From positions 2,542,001 through 2,606,000 of the forward strand of contig NZ_AP025492.1 of the NCBI RefSeq assembly GCF_024347515.1: a DNA stretch of 64,000 nt, given 5' to 3'. This document shows, one piece after another, positions 24,088-32,589 of the stretch. The notes under the pieces were generated by a model, which saw only the letters and a program-made list of their open reading frames with translations, searched no databases and was not told the origin of the DNA. This DNA comes from Vibrio gigantis. GTDB lineage: Bacteria > Pseudomonadota > Gammaproteobacteria > Enterobacterales > Vibrionaceae. Within the stretch, counting starts at the first letter, position 1, and each line of letters starts with the position of its first letter. Made by a program: the position numbers and the translations under genes.

Positions 24088-26790
24088 CTACGCTAACGGC
24101 CAATCGCTTTCCAACTCAGGGAAGAACGAAAGGTCTGGTTGTTGGTATTCATCTTTGACTTGTTCAGGTTGGGTAAATAGTTGGTCCCAACCCTCAAAAT
24201 CCATCCATTTCAGATCATCTGCAGGTGCACGGCTGACTTCGACAAGCTGTGCAGGGCGTTTATTGCCATGTTCGTCTACCTCCGCTGGGCGGATTTTAAG
24301 ACTTGTCTCGTTATCTACTTTTAGTGAGCTGCCTTTTAGCAATGCAGTTAAGGCAAAGTCATCAATATTTGGTGGGCTATTCGCCAATATTTCATTTGGA
24401 GCTAATAACCTGGTTAGCTGATCGCAGACCTGTACTTTCTCTGGCTCCGTACAGTTATTGACAGAACTCCGAGAGGAGCCAGAGGCTCCAGAAAGAGCAA
24501 GAGCCCCCGTTTCAGCTTCTTCGTCAACCTTGGATTTCTTCTTAATCGTCCAGACCTTGAGGCGTGTTTTAACCACTTCATCGGGTGTTTGGAACCCTTC
24601 CAACTTGCGAACGGTTTCGCCGTGTGGAGAGGCAAAAGGAAGCTCTTGATATACGTTCACGATCAGCAAATCGTCACGCTTAACGAACGGGCCACCTTGC
24701 CCCATGATGTAACCTTGCCAGTTACCATGATCAGCAGCTGCTAATGTTCCTGCGACACTTGATTGCTTTGAATCACCTCTCGCTTGATAGCTATCACCGA
24801 TCACTTGCATTAACTCTTTATTGGTTATCAACTTGCTAGGTTTGATAGGCCCAACTAAATCACGCTGCAGCATCGAGTAGATAGTAAGTAGGTCGACACG
24901 CTCTTGCATGAAGAGGTATTCCATAAACGCTTTTTTGTTCTGATTGGCAAAGCGGCGTAGCTCTCGGTAAGTGGTAACCGGTGCGCCACCAAAGAATTGA
25001 AACTGGCGAATGTTCCAGCGACTTTTCCAAGCACTAACATTTTTCGCCATGTCTTTTACTAACTTGCCAGTTTCGTCGGACACTTCATCATCCATTGCGA
25101 AACCGTCGATATTCTTAGAAATGTATTTGGCAATGTAGCCAGTTGCCGTGCCTTGCTCTGGGTCGATAAAACCCACATCGCAACGCGCTGAATAATCCAC
25201 GTTTAAAGTGGTTAGTGTTTTTTCAGCAATAGGAAGGCGTTGCGCTGAATCTGGGATCACAACTTCTGGGCAGTTGCGTTTCATCTTCACTGGGAAGTTA
25301 TCCGCATACACTTTTGAGTAAACCTTGAAAGGGTTCACGGATTTATTCACACGCACAAAGCTATCAACAGACGGCCATTGCTTTTGCGGTAGCAACTCAT
25401 GCATATCAGCTTTAACAGCGTAACGAATGAAAATATCGGTAACGCGTAGCACTTCCTCTGGTTTAACCCATAGAAGCAAATGCCAGTGTGGTGTGCCGTC
25501 ATGGTGTGGCTCGGCTACGCGAACACCAAACCAACGGATTTCCTCACGGCCAAGCTTGGCGCGAATACGTTGCCACACATTATTGAGGTACGCTTGCGCA
25601 TCGCGTGGGCTTGCTCCGTTCCAGTGACCAATAAAGCCACCTTTCTTGTAGCTATTGTGGAATTGAGCAGGCGTGGTCAAAGTTAAGAACAAACCTTGTA
25701 GACCAAGTGAAGTGGCAATGTCTTCGCAACCACGACAACGCACCATTAATTCATGACGGCGAATGGCAGGGTTAGACACGCTTTTCAAAACCATATCGGC
25801 AAGATCAGCTTCTTCACCTGTTTCTTCATCAAACAGACTCATGTTTTGAATCGCTTCCCAGTTACGCTTTTGCTGTTCTTTGTGTTCACGAACACAATCC
25901 CAAGACGCATAAGGAGAAGCTTTTGAAGATACTTGGCCCATCGCAATGGCTAGGTGCTCACGCATGATTTTGCGAGCTTTAGATAAACGGCCAAACCACC
26001 ACTTTTCACAGCGCATTTTTGAAATGAACTGAAAGATGTTATCTGGCTTTAGCTTCTTACCCGCACCTGGTGCTTTAATGCCAAAGTCTTCAATCAAGTC
26101 TGCACACTGCCTGTAAACCATCAGCGCAGCCATGCTTTCGCCTTCTTCTGTATCACACTCGATAGTTGAGGTAAGCGTTGCTTGGTAGCTAATGATGATT
26201 GAAGAAAGCTTAAACGCCATTTCTTTTAACTCATCTTGTTCTAACTCGGCCAAGATGCGGCTTTTTACTGGCTTGCGGTTTTTCTCGGCTTTGTCGAAGT
26301 CAAAACGGATTTGTTCAGCTTTAGAATTGGCTTGGTGTGCAAAGTCGCTTTGCTCAGTGTCATCATGTTGTTCACTTAGCAAAGCCACCTTTTGAGTGGT
26401 TGGGAGTTTTTTATATTTGGCAAGAACCATGCGAACGCGATCACTCGCAGGGCTCATTCTTTCGCGTAGAAAGATGTTAGCCGCAGCTCGACCGCCACCT
26501 TTTCCTTTCTTCTTAAAAATATTGATGTAACGAGTCGCAAAGTACTTAACCAAGTACTCTGGTAATTCAGCAAAGTATTGTTTACGCCATGCATGATCGT
26601 CTGGGTTGATGTCGTAAAGGTTACGCTCAATAACGCTCATGCCCTCCGGCTCACGATCAAACACTGGGCGTTCTGCCAAAACCTCTACCGCTTTAGGTTT
26701 TTGCGGATAAACGTGCAAATGCCCCCATTGCTGACAAGCGATGGAGGCTGCACGTTTTTGTTTAGTAGTGAATGTGATTTGCTCGGCCAT
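24088..26790 (-). CDS. Replication initiator gpA-like (HUH endonuclease)
   Basis: 900 aa. All three rolling-circle motifs are visible: LFLTLTTPAQFHN (near 370), the HUH motif TPHWHLLLWV (near 435) and the double-tyrosine motif GYIAKYISKN (near 554). P2 gpA nicks the origin inside its own gene and stays covalently bound; an internal origin is therefore likely but cannot be located here. The C-terminal 200 residues are less conserved. The start shares a base with the preceding stop (TAATG). Confidence 0.92.
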   Translation of the reverse strand: MAEQITFTTKQKRAASIACQQWGHLHVYPQKPKAVEVLAERPVFDREPEGMSVIERNLYDINPDDHAWRKQYFAELPEYLVKYFATRYINIFKKKGKGGGRAAANIFLRERMSPASDRVRMVLAKYKKLPTTQKVALLSEQHDDTEQSDFAHQANSKAEQIRFDFDKAEKNRKPVKSRILAELEQDELKEMAFKLSSIIISYQATLTSTIECDTEEGESMAALMVYRQCADLIEDFGIKAPGAGKKLKPDNIFQFISKMRCEKWWFGRLSKARKIMREHLAIAMGQVSSKASPYASWDCVREHKEQQKRNWEAIQNMSLFDEETGEEADLADMVLKSVSNPAIRRHELMVRCRGCEDIATSLGLQGLFLTLTTPAQFHNSYKKGGFIGHWNGASPRDAQAYLNNVWQRIRAKLGREEIRWFGVRVAEPHHDGTPHWHLLLWVKPEEVLRVTDIFIRYAVKADMHELLPQKQWPSVDSFVRVNKSVNPFKVYSKVYADNFPVKMKRNCPEVVIPDSAQRLPIAEKTLTTLNVDYSARCDVGFIDPEQGTATGYIAKYISKNIDGFAMDDEVSDETGKLVKDMAKNVSAWKSRWNIRQFQFFGGAPVTTYRELRRFANQNKKAFMEYLFMQERVDLLTIYSMLQRDLVGPIKPSKLITNKELMQVIGDSYQARGDSKQSSVAGTLAAADHGNWQGYIMGQGGPFVKRDDLLIVNVYQELPFASPHGETVRKLEGFQTPDEVVKTRLKVWTIKKKSKVDEEAETGALALSGASGSSRSSVNNCTEPEKVQVCDQLTRLLAPNEILANSPPNIDDFALTALLKGSSLKVDNETSLKIRPAEVDEHGNKRPAQLVEVSRAPADDLKWMDFEGWDQLFTQPEQVKDEYQQPDLSFFPELESDWPLA

Positions 26791-27014
26791 TAAGACTTAA
26801 TGCCTTCAGGAGTCCAGCCGTGGATATCACGTTGCGTACCAAGAACTTCCGCCTTGGTTTCGCCAGCTAGCAAACCTTCGATTGTGCTTTGGCAATATGG
26901 GCAACCGCAGAAGTCACCACCGCATTCACACAGTTCTTCACTGCAATGACGGGCGTCTGTGTACGGCTTCAGCTTTAGGCAGTCTTGGCAAAGGACGTGT
27001 TTTGGATCGCTCAT
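26790..27014 (-). CDS. Cysteine-rich small phage protein, probable zinc binder
   Basis: 74 aa with eight cysteines in CQDC, CSEELCECGGDFCGCPYC. The clusters suggest a zinc fold. Start overlaps the upstream gene stop (ATGA). Unknown function, located just before the replication initiator. Confidence 0.7.
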   Translation of the reverse strand: MSDPKHVLCQDCLKLKPYTDARHCSEELCECGGDFCGCPYCQSTIEGLLAGETKAEVLGTQRDIHGWTPEGIKS

Positions 27015-27238
27015 ACTTCCCCCAACTCTTGAGTTGTAACCAACATGAAACCACCTTTACCTTTGCCTTTGCTGATCACCCCTTTGTGGAGGTGAGTGCA
27101 GCTTAGGTCTTGGCATGCTTGTTCAATTGCCACTTCCATTGATTCAAAGTCACCAACCAAAACATTGGCTACTTCTTGTGTTTCTTCATGGCGGATAACA
27201 CCGCCACCAGAGCAAAGCATTACTGCTGCGTATTGCAT
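27011..27238 (-). CDS. Phage protein, 75 aa, unknown
   Basis: ATG 27238 with GGCGGG four bases upstream, directly after the upstream stop. A short alpha/beta protein with GGGVIRHEE, a helical middle and Gly/Lys loop (SKGKGKGGFML). No known family. Early operon member. Confidence 0.65.
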   Translation of the reverse strand: MQYAAVMLCSGGGVIRHEETQEVANVLVGDFESMEVAIEQACQDLSCTHLHKGVISKGKGKGGFMLVTTQELGEV

Positions 27239-27640
27239 TTAACCCGCCTCCACTGTTGGATAACCATGTAGCGGCTCACAGTCTCGCCACCACATTTGCA
27301 TGGTTGCGTTTTGGCTAGTGCTTTTTGTGCAAGCTGAAACAAAGAAAAGTGCGCGAATTGCACCTAAGGCTTGATGATGCATTGCGCTATCAGTTGATTG
27401 GTTGAATACAACAACCCAGAAAACCCACCAAGCAGTAATAAAATCTTCAAGACATAACCCTTGCTCAGTGCCGTTCACGTTCACCAACATAGCGCGAGTA
27501 GAATCAAGCTGAAGCATTGCGCCCTGGCTTGAATCAACGCCTTTGAACACACGAATGAACTGCTCAATTTTGCGAGTGGTAAAGCCTTCACCACGAAGGC
27601 CGTGCTCTAAATCTTTACGAAATACGGTGATAGTGCTCAT
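27239..27640 (-). CDS. Phage protein, 133 aa, unknown
   Basis: Start ATG 27640 overlaps the exonuclease stop (ATGA); longer frame upstream lies inside the exonuclease gene. It contains many Trp and Phe residues in the middle (TAWWVFWVVVFNQ) and CEPLHGYPTVEAG at the end. No recognised domain. Early operon. Confidence 0.65.
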   Translation of the reverse strand: MSTITVFRKDLEHGLRGEGFTTRKIEQFIRVFKGVDSSQGAMLQLDSTRAMLVNVNGTEQGLCLEDFITAWWVFWVVVFNQSTDSAMHHQALGAIRALFFVSACTKSTSQNATMQMWWRDCEPLHGYPTVEAG

Positions 27641-28218
27641 GCTTCCACCTCTGCTTGAGTTGGAACAACAAAAGACTGCCAAATAGCTGAAACGTATTTA
27701 GCTTGAAACTTCGCATCATCTAGCGCGGAGTGGTGAACACCCTGACGGGTAAAGGTTGCTTTAGGGTCAATACCAAGAATTGAACGCCCCATTTCAACAA
27801 TGGTTCTAACGTCTCTGTCATTCCAGTGAGAGAAATTAGGCTTGATGCGAGCAGCTTTGAAAGCATTCGCTAAGATCACGTTATCGAAGCCACTACCATT
27901 TCCCCAAACTTGAATTTCTCTTGAGTCACCAAGATCAGCGAACCACTGATTTAGTTCTAACAGTGCGTCTTTAAGTGAAGACTTTGGTGTGTCTCTTTGG
28001 AAAATAGCTCTCGCTTCTTCACTCTGTGTCAGCCACCAAGTAACGGTTGAAGCATCTATGTCGCTGTAATAAGCAGAACTATTCAGGTTTACAACCACTT
28101 CGAAATCGGCACCTAGTGCACCAGTAACAGGTGAGAAAACAACGGCACCAATAGAAACAATCGCTGCATTACTGGTGTTGCCCATTGTTTCTAGATCTAA
28201 CATTACATGCGTGCTCAT
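27637..28218 (-). CDS. DEDD-type 3'-5' exonuclease
   Basis: 193 aa. Motifs of DEDDh exonucleases (Rv2179c-like group) are visible: HVMLDLETMG at the start, WGNGSGFDNVIL in the middle (about 108-119) and VHHSALDDAKFQA near the C-terminus (about 165-177). All four acidic residues and the His are present. Such enzymes in phage early operons trim DNA or RNA. Start ATGA overlaps the preceding stop. Substrate unknown. Confidence 0.85.
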   Translation of the reverse strand: MSTHVMLDLETMGNTSNAAIVSIGAVVFSPVTGALGADFEVVVNLNSSAYYSDIDASTVTWWLTQSEEARAIFQRDTPKSSLKDALLELNQWFADLGDSREIQVWGNGSGFDNVILANAFKAARIKPNFSHWNDRDVRTIVEMGRSILGIDPKATFTRQGVHHSALDDAKFQAKYVSAIWQSFVVPTQAEVEA

Positions 28219-28793
28219 GCTTCCACCTCCGCAACAGTTTCAGAGGCTTCACGCGCTTCTGCGATTAGGTCAATCAGCTTATCTTCTAAAATAAGCAACT
28301 CATTTAAAGGACGGTCTTCGTGGTCAAGTTCGTAACGTTTTCCAAGCGAGACATATTCGTGTAGCAAGTAAGGTACATTTTTAAAGTTGTACTTCTTCAG
28401 ATCACCTATCTTGCGAACCAAAACGCTGAAATGTTGATTGTGGCTATCGTAATCCACTGAAAATTCGAGCACATCGCCGTTAGCTATTGCTAGATTTATG
28501 ATGGTATTCATCACATCGGCTTCTTTACGCTTAGAGACTTGTTCAACAATGCTTTGGGCTTCATCTTCTAAAGCTTCTGGGGAAATAGCTTTTAAGAAGT
28601 CGCCTTGGTGTGGTTTCGGTAACAGCGTACTAAATGCAAGACAAACACGACGTTGGCTTACCAACATTGCATCGTGCATTTGACGGGTTTGAGCCATGCG
28701 CTCTTTGGTTTCTTCATTTAACTTTTCAGCTAAGGCAAGAGACTCTTTTGCCATGCTCAAAGCTTCTTGCGAGTTTATATTTGTATCGTTCAT
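28215..28793 (-). CDS. Phage early protein, 192 aa, unknown
   Basis: Strongly helical N-terminus with coiled-coil character (ALSMAKESLALAEKLNEETK), a middle alpha/beta region (FSVDYDSHNQHFSVLVRKIG) and a Glu-rich C-terminal helix. No family recognised. First gene after the internal terminator at 28818; ATG 28793 with TAGGAG upstream. Confidence 0.65.
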   Translation of the reverse strand: MNDTNINSQEALSMAKESLALAEKLNEETKERMAQTRQMHDAMLVSQRRVCLAFSTLLPKPHQGDFLKAISPEALEDEAQSIVEQVSKRKEADVMNTIINLAIANGDVLEFSVDYDSHNQHFSVLVRKIGDLKKYNFKNVPYLLHEYVSLGKRYELDHEDRPLNELLILEDKLIDLIAEAREASETVAEVEA

Positions 28794-28817
28794 CTTCTAT
28801 GCTCCTACGCTAAGACG

Positions 28818-28843
28818 AAAAAAAAGCCCCCTGTTACAGGGGC
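28818..28843 (-). terminator. Terminator inside the early operon
   Basis: On the minus strand, a CCCCTG/CAGGGG stem with loop TAA, then eight T. It lies between two co-directional early genes, so transcription may be attenuated or a second promoter must lie downstream. Confidence 0.8.
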
Positions 28844-28861
28844 AAATGGCTGGCTAGGCTG

Positions 28862-29197
28862 TTAAATAACTTTGCTGATATCGGAATGTTTTAGACGGCG
28901 AACATCACCCACTTTGCGGTCGAACTTCATCACCATCTCTTTAAGTAGCTGCATTCCAGAACGGACTTTTTGCAACTCAAGGTCATCGAATGAATCAAAC
29001 TCGCGGCTGTAATCTTTTGGTGGCATACCACCTGCAATCAGAATTAAGCCACGGCTACGATCATTCATTTCGTTATACATATCGCGTAGCTTTCTACGCT
29101 TTGCACTTTTATCGAAAAGTGACTTACACGCGGCAATGCTATCTGCTGCGCTCGGTACTTGGGGCTGCGTTTCTTGTTGTCTGGCTAACTGACTCAT
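28862..29197 (-). CDS. Phage early protein, 111 aa, unknown
   Basis: Basic and helical (LFDKSAKRRKLRDMYNEMND) with LILIAGGMPPKDYS. AAGGAG precedes the ATG. It follows the CII-like gene and ends before the terminator. Related proteins occur in P2-like phages of Vibrio as far as I recall, without function. Confidence 0.65.
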   Translation of the reverse strand: MSQLARQQETQPQVPSAADSIAACKSLFDKSAKRRKLRDMYNEMNDRSRGLILIAGGMPPKDYSREFDSFDDLELQKVRSGMQLLKEMVMKFDRKVGDVRRLKHSDISKVI

Positions 29198-29206
29198 GGT
29201 TGCTCC

Positions 29207-29746
29207 TTAGGCTAAGCCTGGAATAGGTGCACCATTAGCCAGAAAATCTGTGCCAAATTGCATTAGTGGCTGTAGGCCTGTGGTGCGGTGTTCAAGGTCA
29301 TTGATAAGCAAAACCAGATTGCCCAAAGCAGCTTGCGCCTTGGCTAAGGTTTTGCGTTTAGTAGATCGCGGTAAACGCTCTGCGGTGCATATGGCTAACG
29401 CATCGCTAGAAAGCTCACCAGAGTGGGCGTTTAGCTGAAGAACCCTTTCAAGCAAGTTGAGTTCGTCTTCGTCTTTTGGAAGTGGAATGGTTACGACACC
29501 ATCATTAGCAAATAACGTGTTTACGATTGAATAGTCACCAGAAACGCGGCTGATTAACGCCAACTCAACCGGCTTAAGAACGTGCGGTTGATTTGGGTTC
29601 AGCTTATTGCGAAGCATCGTGCCACTTAGCTCTAACTTACGAGCTATCGCTTCAACATCGTGATTGACGACAAAATCACAACAAGCCGCATCAAAAGTTT
29701 GTTGTTTGCGTTCGCGTAATACACACATTGAGTTATTTGCGTCCAT
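29207..29746 (-). CDS. Phage regulatory protein, CII-like
   Basis: 179 aa from ATG 29746. The pattern FDAACCDFVVNHDVEAIARKLELSGTMLRNKLNP is that of the Phage_CII family known from coliphage 186, with an HTH at about residues 28-50. The C-terminal half is helical (TLAKAQAALGNLVLLINDLEHR). In 186 CII activates the establishment promoter for cI. It lies in the cox-first early operon as expected. Confidence 0.8.
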   Translation of the reverse strand: MDANNSMCVLRERKQQTFDAACCDFVVNHDVEAIARKLELSGTMLRNKLNPNQPHVLKPVELALISRVSGDYSIVNTLFANDGVVTIPLPKDEDELNLLERVLQLNAHSGELSSDALAICTAERLPRSTKRKTLAKAQAALGNLVLLINDLEHRTTGLQPLMQFGTDFLANGAPIPGLA

Positions 29747-29755
29747 AACCAATAC

Positions 29756-29902
29756 TCATTTAAAGAAGAAAGGAACGAAAACGAATGACCAGCCGATGAT
29801 ATTCAGCCAAAGCGGACATTTGTTTGGGTAGTTTTCTTCCCAAGACTCACTCATTGCATTTTGCTGAGTGAGTTTGGTTTTAGGTGGGATAGCAGGGCTC
29901 AT
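29756..29902 (-). CDS. Small hydrophobic-tailed phage protein, 48 aa
   Basis: Start ATG overlaps the end of the cox frame (ATGA at 29899-29902). Polar N-terminus and a C-terminal hydrophobic stretch (LWLNIIGWSFVFVPFFFK). No recognised family. Because cox is interrupted, translational coupling to it may be lost. Confidence 0.5.
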   Translation of the reverse strand: MSPAIPPKTKLTQQNAMSESWEENYPNKCPLWLNIIGWSFVFVPFFFK

Positions 29903-30099
29903 ACTTGTTGCTCCGCTGCGCGTTGGTAGAGCTTGACTAGGTTGATAAGAACGCTGCCGCTTCTGCCCTTCTTCTCTAGAACTGGGATTTCACCTGCAGT
30001 GATAGCGCGGTCTAAGGAAGATTAAGACCAGCCAGTGCGACGGATAAACTCTTTTTTAGTACAAAAAGGTGCGTCTACCGCTATTTGAATAGTTGCCAT
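29899..30099 (-). pseudogene. cox (excisionase/repressor) with in-frame stop
   Basis: From ATG 30099, codons 1-25 end in KKEFIRRTGWS, then TAA at 30022-30024. The frame continues unbroken for 40 more codons (SSLDRAITAGEIPVLEKKG to AAEQQV) to TGA at 29899. The full 66 aa would form a Cox/MerR-like winged helix with the turn at the stop. Cox in P2 and HP1 directs excision and represses the lysogenic promoter. A single base change is sufficient explanation. No alternative start follows the stop. The position, divergent from cI, is as expected for cox. Confidence 0.85.
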
Positions 30100-30289
30100 A
30101 AGTGGTATCCTACTTGTTTGAGTGTATTTGATGGCGATTGAGTGAGATTGGTTAGCCATCATCTTGTATGAGATAAACTTACGATCAAATTCTTTCATTT
30201 GCAAGATTTAAATCTAAAAGACAGCTTTAGATCTCATATGAAGGTATTTTCAGGATTGTTTGTCATTTAAGTAAAAGCAGGTTTGCTAT
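30100..30289. promoter_or_regulatory. cI/cox divergent control region
   Basis: Contains AGATTTAAATCT (palindrome, 30204-30215 region), TATGAGAT (about 30166-30173) and its inverse ATCTCATA (about 30232-30239). These are candidate CI or Cox operators between the divergent genes. RBS-like AGG lies before cI. Confidence 0.5.
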
Positions 30290-30889
30290 ATGAGTAGATT
30301 AAAAGCAAAAGTTCCTCCATTTGAGTACTTGAAGGGGCGGGAATTTACCGAAAAGCTAAAAGAAGTGACTGGTTGTAAGACTTATGAGCTTATGAGTGAC
30401 TACTATGGCGTACCTAGTTCTACGTTTTCGACTTGGCACCACCATGATCGGACTGGATTTGAATTGATTGTGAGGGAGCACCTAAAGTCTGGGGCTTCTG
30501 TTAGGTACCTTGCCCTTGGCGAAGGTAAACCATTCGATGACGAGCAATCCCCAGCCGACTCCATTTCAATTAACATTATTCTCAATGGGAAGCTTGAAGA
30601 AAGAGGCTCTATTTCAATCGACTCACTTACGCTTGATGGGTATGGGTTGAAAGCAAGCAAAACCATTATCGTCGAGCACGATGGTCAACGATGCTTTATT
30701 AACTCAGAAGAAACCCACGCTACTTCTGGTCGCTACCTGATAGAAATAGACGGCGCTCACTCTATAAACCAAGTTCAAAGATTACCAGGTAAGAAGCTCG
30801 CAATAAGCTTTGGGAACTCGACTATTGAAGCAACAGAAGAAGATATAAATGTGCTTGGTCGAGTAACAATGAGCATGATTAAAGAATAA
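30290..30889 (+). CDS. CI-like prophage repressor (186 CI type)
   Basis: 199 aa. N-terminal HTH of the Phage_CI_repr family (LKEVTGCKTYELMSDYYGVP, then SSTFSTWHHHDRTGFELI), linker, and a beta-rich C-terminal domain (DSISINIIL ... LIEIDGAHSINQVQRLPGKK). The size is close to 186 CI. No self-cleavage Ala-Gly site is evident, which fits CI types that are not cleaved by RecA but are counteracted by an SOS-induced protein. It faces away from cox. Confidence 0.85.
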   Translation: MSRLKAKVPPFEYLKGREFTEKLKEVTGCKTYELMSDYYGVPSSTFSTWHHHDRTGFELIVREHLKSGASVRYLALGEGKPFDDEQSPADSISINIILNGKLEERGSISIDSLTLDGYGLKASKTIIVEHDGQRCFINSEETHATSGRYLIEIDGAHSINQVQRLPGKKLAISFGNSTIEATEEDINVLGRVTMSMIKE

Positions 30890-30913
30890 AAGCAGTTGGC
30901 TAGAGAAATAACA

Positions 30914-31396
30914 ATGAAAAGACTCTTTTACCCACTTACAGTTTTGTTCTCATCGGTATCTTTTGCGAATGATAACTTTGAGGTTTCGTTCATATCTGAT
31001 GGCTTCACCATGAACGAAAAGCCTGCGATCAGTGTGATTTATTGTGCGAAAACAAATGAGGATGACTGCCTAAGCTTTAACCTCAATTCAAGCAGCATTG
31101 CTAATCTCAAAACAGACGGAAAAATTAAGAACTTCAGACAAGACAACGCTGATTTTAATGTAAATGGCACAATGTCGGGGAAAAACATTTCCCTCTCTTC
31201 CAAGCACGAAACAGGCGCTGCTTTGAAGTTAAAGCTCGATAACAAGCAAGCAAAGATGCTTGAACTCAACTATGTAGCTCAGTTGTATGCATTACCTGAT
31301 GCTGAATATCCCGAGGGCTCTTACATGAAGTTTGACCTATCAACTTTTACCATCGAAGGCGAAGACTACGATACGTTTTTTGATATCGTTAAATAA
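30914..31396 (+). CDS. Exported protein between cI and integrase (lysogenic conversion candidate)
   Basis: 160 aa from ATG 30914; a TTG six codons upstream would add MAREIT before the signal. A signal peptide is evident (MKRLFYPLTVLFSSVSFA, cleavage after SFA), without a lipobox. The mature part is beta-rich with a close cysteine pair (YCAKTNEDDC), suggesting a disulfide. In phage K139 the exported virulence-linked Glo protein is encoded beside cI and int; this gene occupies that neighbourhood, though I see no clear Glo similarity. Expressed from the prophage side that is active in lysogeny. Confidence 0.75.
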   Translation: MKRLFYPLTVLFSSVSFANDNFEVSFISDGFTMNEKPAISVIYCAKTNEDDCLSFNLNSSSIANLKTDGKIKNFRQDNADFNVNGTMSGKNISLSSKHETGAALKLKLDNKQAKMLELNYVAQLYALPDAEYPEGSYMKFDLSTFTIEGEDYDTFFDIVK

Positions 31397-31411
31397 TAAG
31401 TTTTCACTGAT

Positions 31412-32470
31412 ATGACAGTTCGAAAGTTAGAAGACGGCAATAAAAAACCTTGGATATGCGATGTTCGTCCAAATGGCCGCAATGGTAAGCGTGTAAGAAA
31501 GCGCTTCGCGACTAAAGGGGAAGCTCTTGCGTATGAGAAGTTTGTTTTAAAAGAAACCGACGACAAACCATGGTTAGGTGAGAAAAGCCAAACTCGTAGC
31601 CTGTTGGATATGATCGACTTGTGGCAAGAACGCCACGGCCAATCACTTGCCCATTCCAAATACACTTACAATAAGTTGAAGGTTATTGGCTTGGCGTTAG
31701 GCGACCCGCTTTATCATAAGCTCACGGCAACGATGTTTACTGAATACCGCACTCGCCGCCTTGCAGGTGAAGTGGCTGATTTGAATGGCCGAAAGGTTGA
31801 AGTGTCTTTTCGTACTTGCAACAACGAACAAGATCTGCTGAATGCTGTGATTGTAGAGCTGCAGCGCATGGGAGAGTGGAAAGGTGAAAACCCTTTGAAA
31901 GCTGTCCGCCAATTCAAACTGCATGAACCTGAAATGGAATTTCTCACCGTTGAGGAAATGCAGAACCTTATCACTAAGGCAGAAGCACACGAATTCCATG
32001 ATGACATGCATAAGATTATTAAACTGTGTTTGGCTACAGGTGGTCGCTTTCGCGAAGCATCCCGACTAACGGGCGCTCAAATCACAAAATACAAAGTCAC
32101 GTTCACTCAAACGAAAGGTAAAAAGAATCGCTCGGTACCGATCAGCCCCGAACTTTATGAAGAGATTTACAAGGAAGGTTCTGGCCCATTGTTTAGCATT
32201 GGCTATTCGACCGTTTACCGATTCATTGTGAAAAATGTCCCGCGACTAAAGCAGCAAGCGGCACATGTTCTGCGCCACACTTTTGCGTCTTACTACATGA
32301 TGAACGGTGGCAACATTATCGCCCTGCAACGAATCCTTGGTCATAGCGATATTAAGCAGACCATGCGATACGCACACCTCGCCCCAGATCACCTAGAAGA
32401 TGTGGTCACAAAGAACCCATTAGTGAATATCAAACAAGCGGTTTCTGTGGACACTAAAAAGGCAGAATGA
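31412..32470 (+). CDS. int: Tyrosine integrase, P2-like
   Basis: 352 aa. Catalytic motifs: ATGGRFREASRL (Arg near 211), HVLRHTFASYY (His-x-x-Arg near 284-287), LGHSDIKQTMRYAHLAP (His near 309 and nucleophile Tyr near 319). N-terminal arm-binding region with RPNGRNGKRVRKRFATKGEA. It lies at the right end next to attR. The reading frame's end overlaps an integrase-arm-like octamer. It would catalyse integration into ycgN; excision also needs Cox, here interrupted. Confidence 0.93.
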   Translation: MTVRKLEDGNKKPWICDVRPNGRNGKRVRKRFATKGEALAYEKFVLKETDDKPWLGEKSQTRSLLDMIDLWQERHGQSLAHSKYTYNKLKVIGLALGDPLYHKLTATMFTEYRTRRLAGEVADLNGRKVEVSFRTCNNEQDLLNAVIVELQRMGEWKGENPLKAVRQFKLHEPEMEFLTVEEMQNLITKAEAHEFHDDMHKIIKLCLATGGRFREASRLTGAQITKYKVTFTQTKGKKNRSVPISPELYEEIYKEGSGPLFSIGYSTVYRFIVKNVPRLKQQAAHVLRHTFASYYMMNGGNIIALQRILGHSDIKQTMRYAHLAPDHLEDVVTKNPLVNIKQAVSVDTKKAE

Positions 32471-32511
32471 CCACCCTATGTGGACACTTTAATGTCCACA
32501 TTGTGTCCACA
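32446..32511. promoter_or_regulatory. Right-arm repeats TGTGGACA/TGTCCACA
   Basis: Two TGTGGACAC (32446-32454, 32479-32487) and two TGTCCACA (32493-32500, 32504-32511) form an inverted cluster 100 bases from the attR core. A related octamer lies at 916. They are likely arm-type binding sites of the integrase. Confidence 0.6.
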
Positions 32512-32589
32512 AATTTTCAGAATATAGATAAATATTGATGATCATTGATGGATAAGCTTTTGATAAAGCCCCGTCACGTCTTGTGTGGC

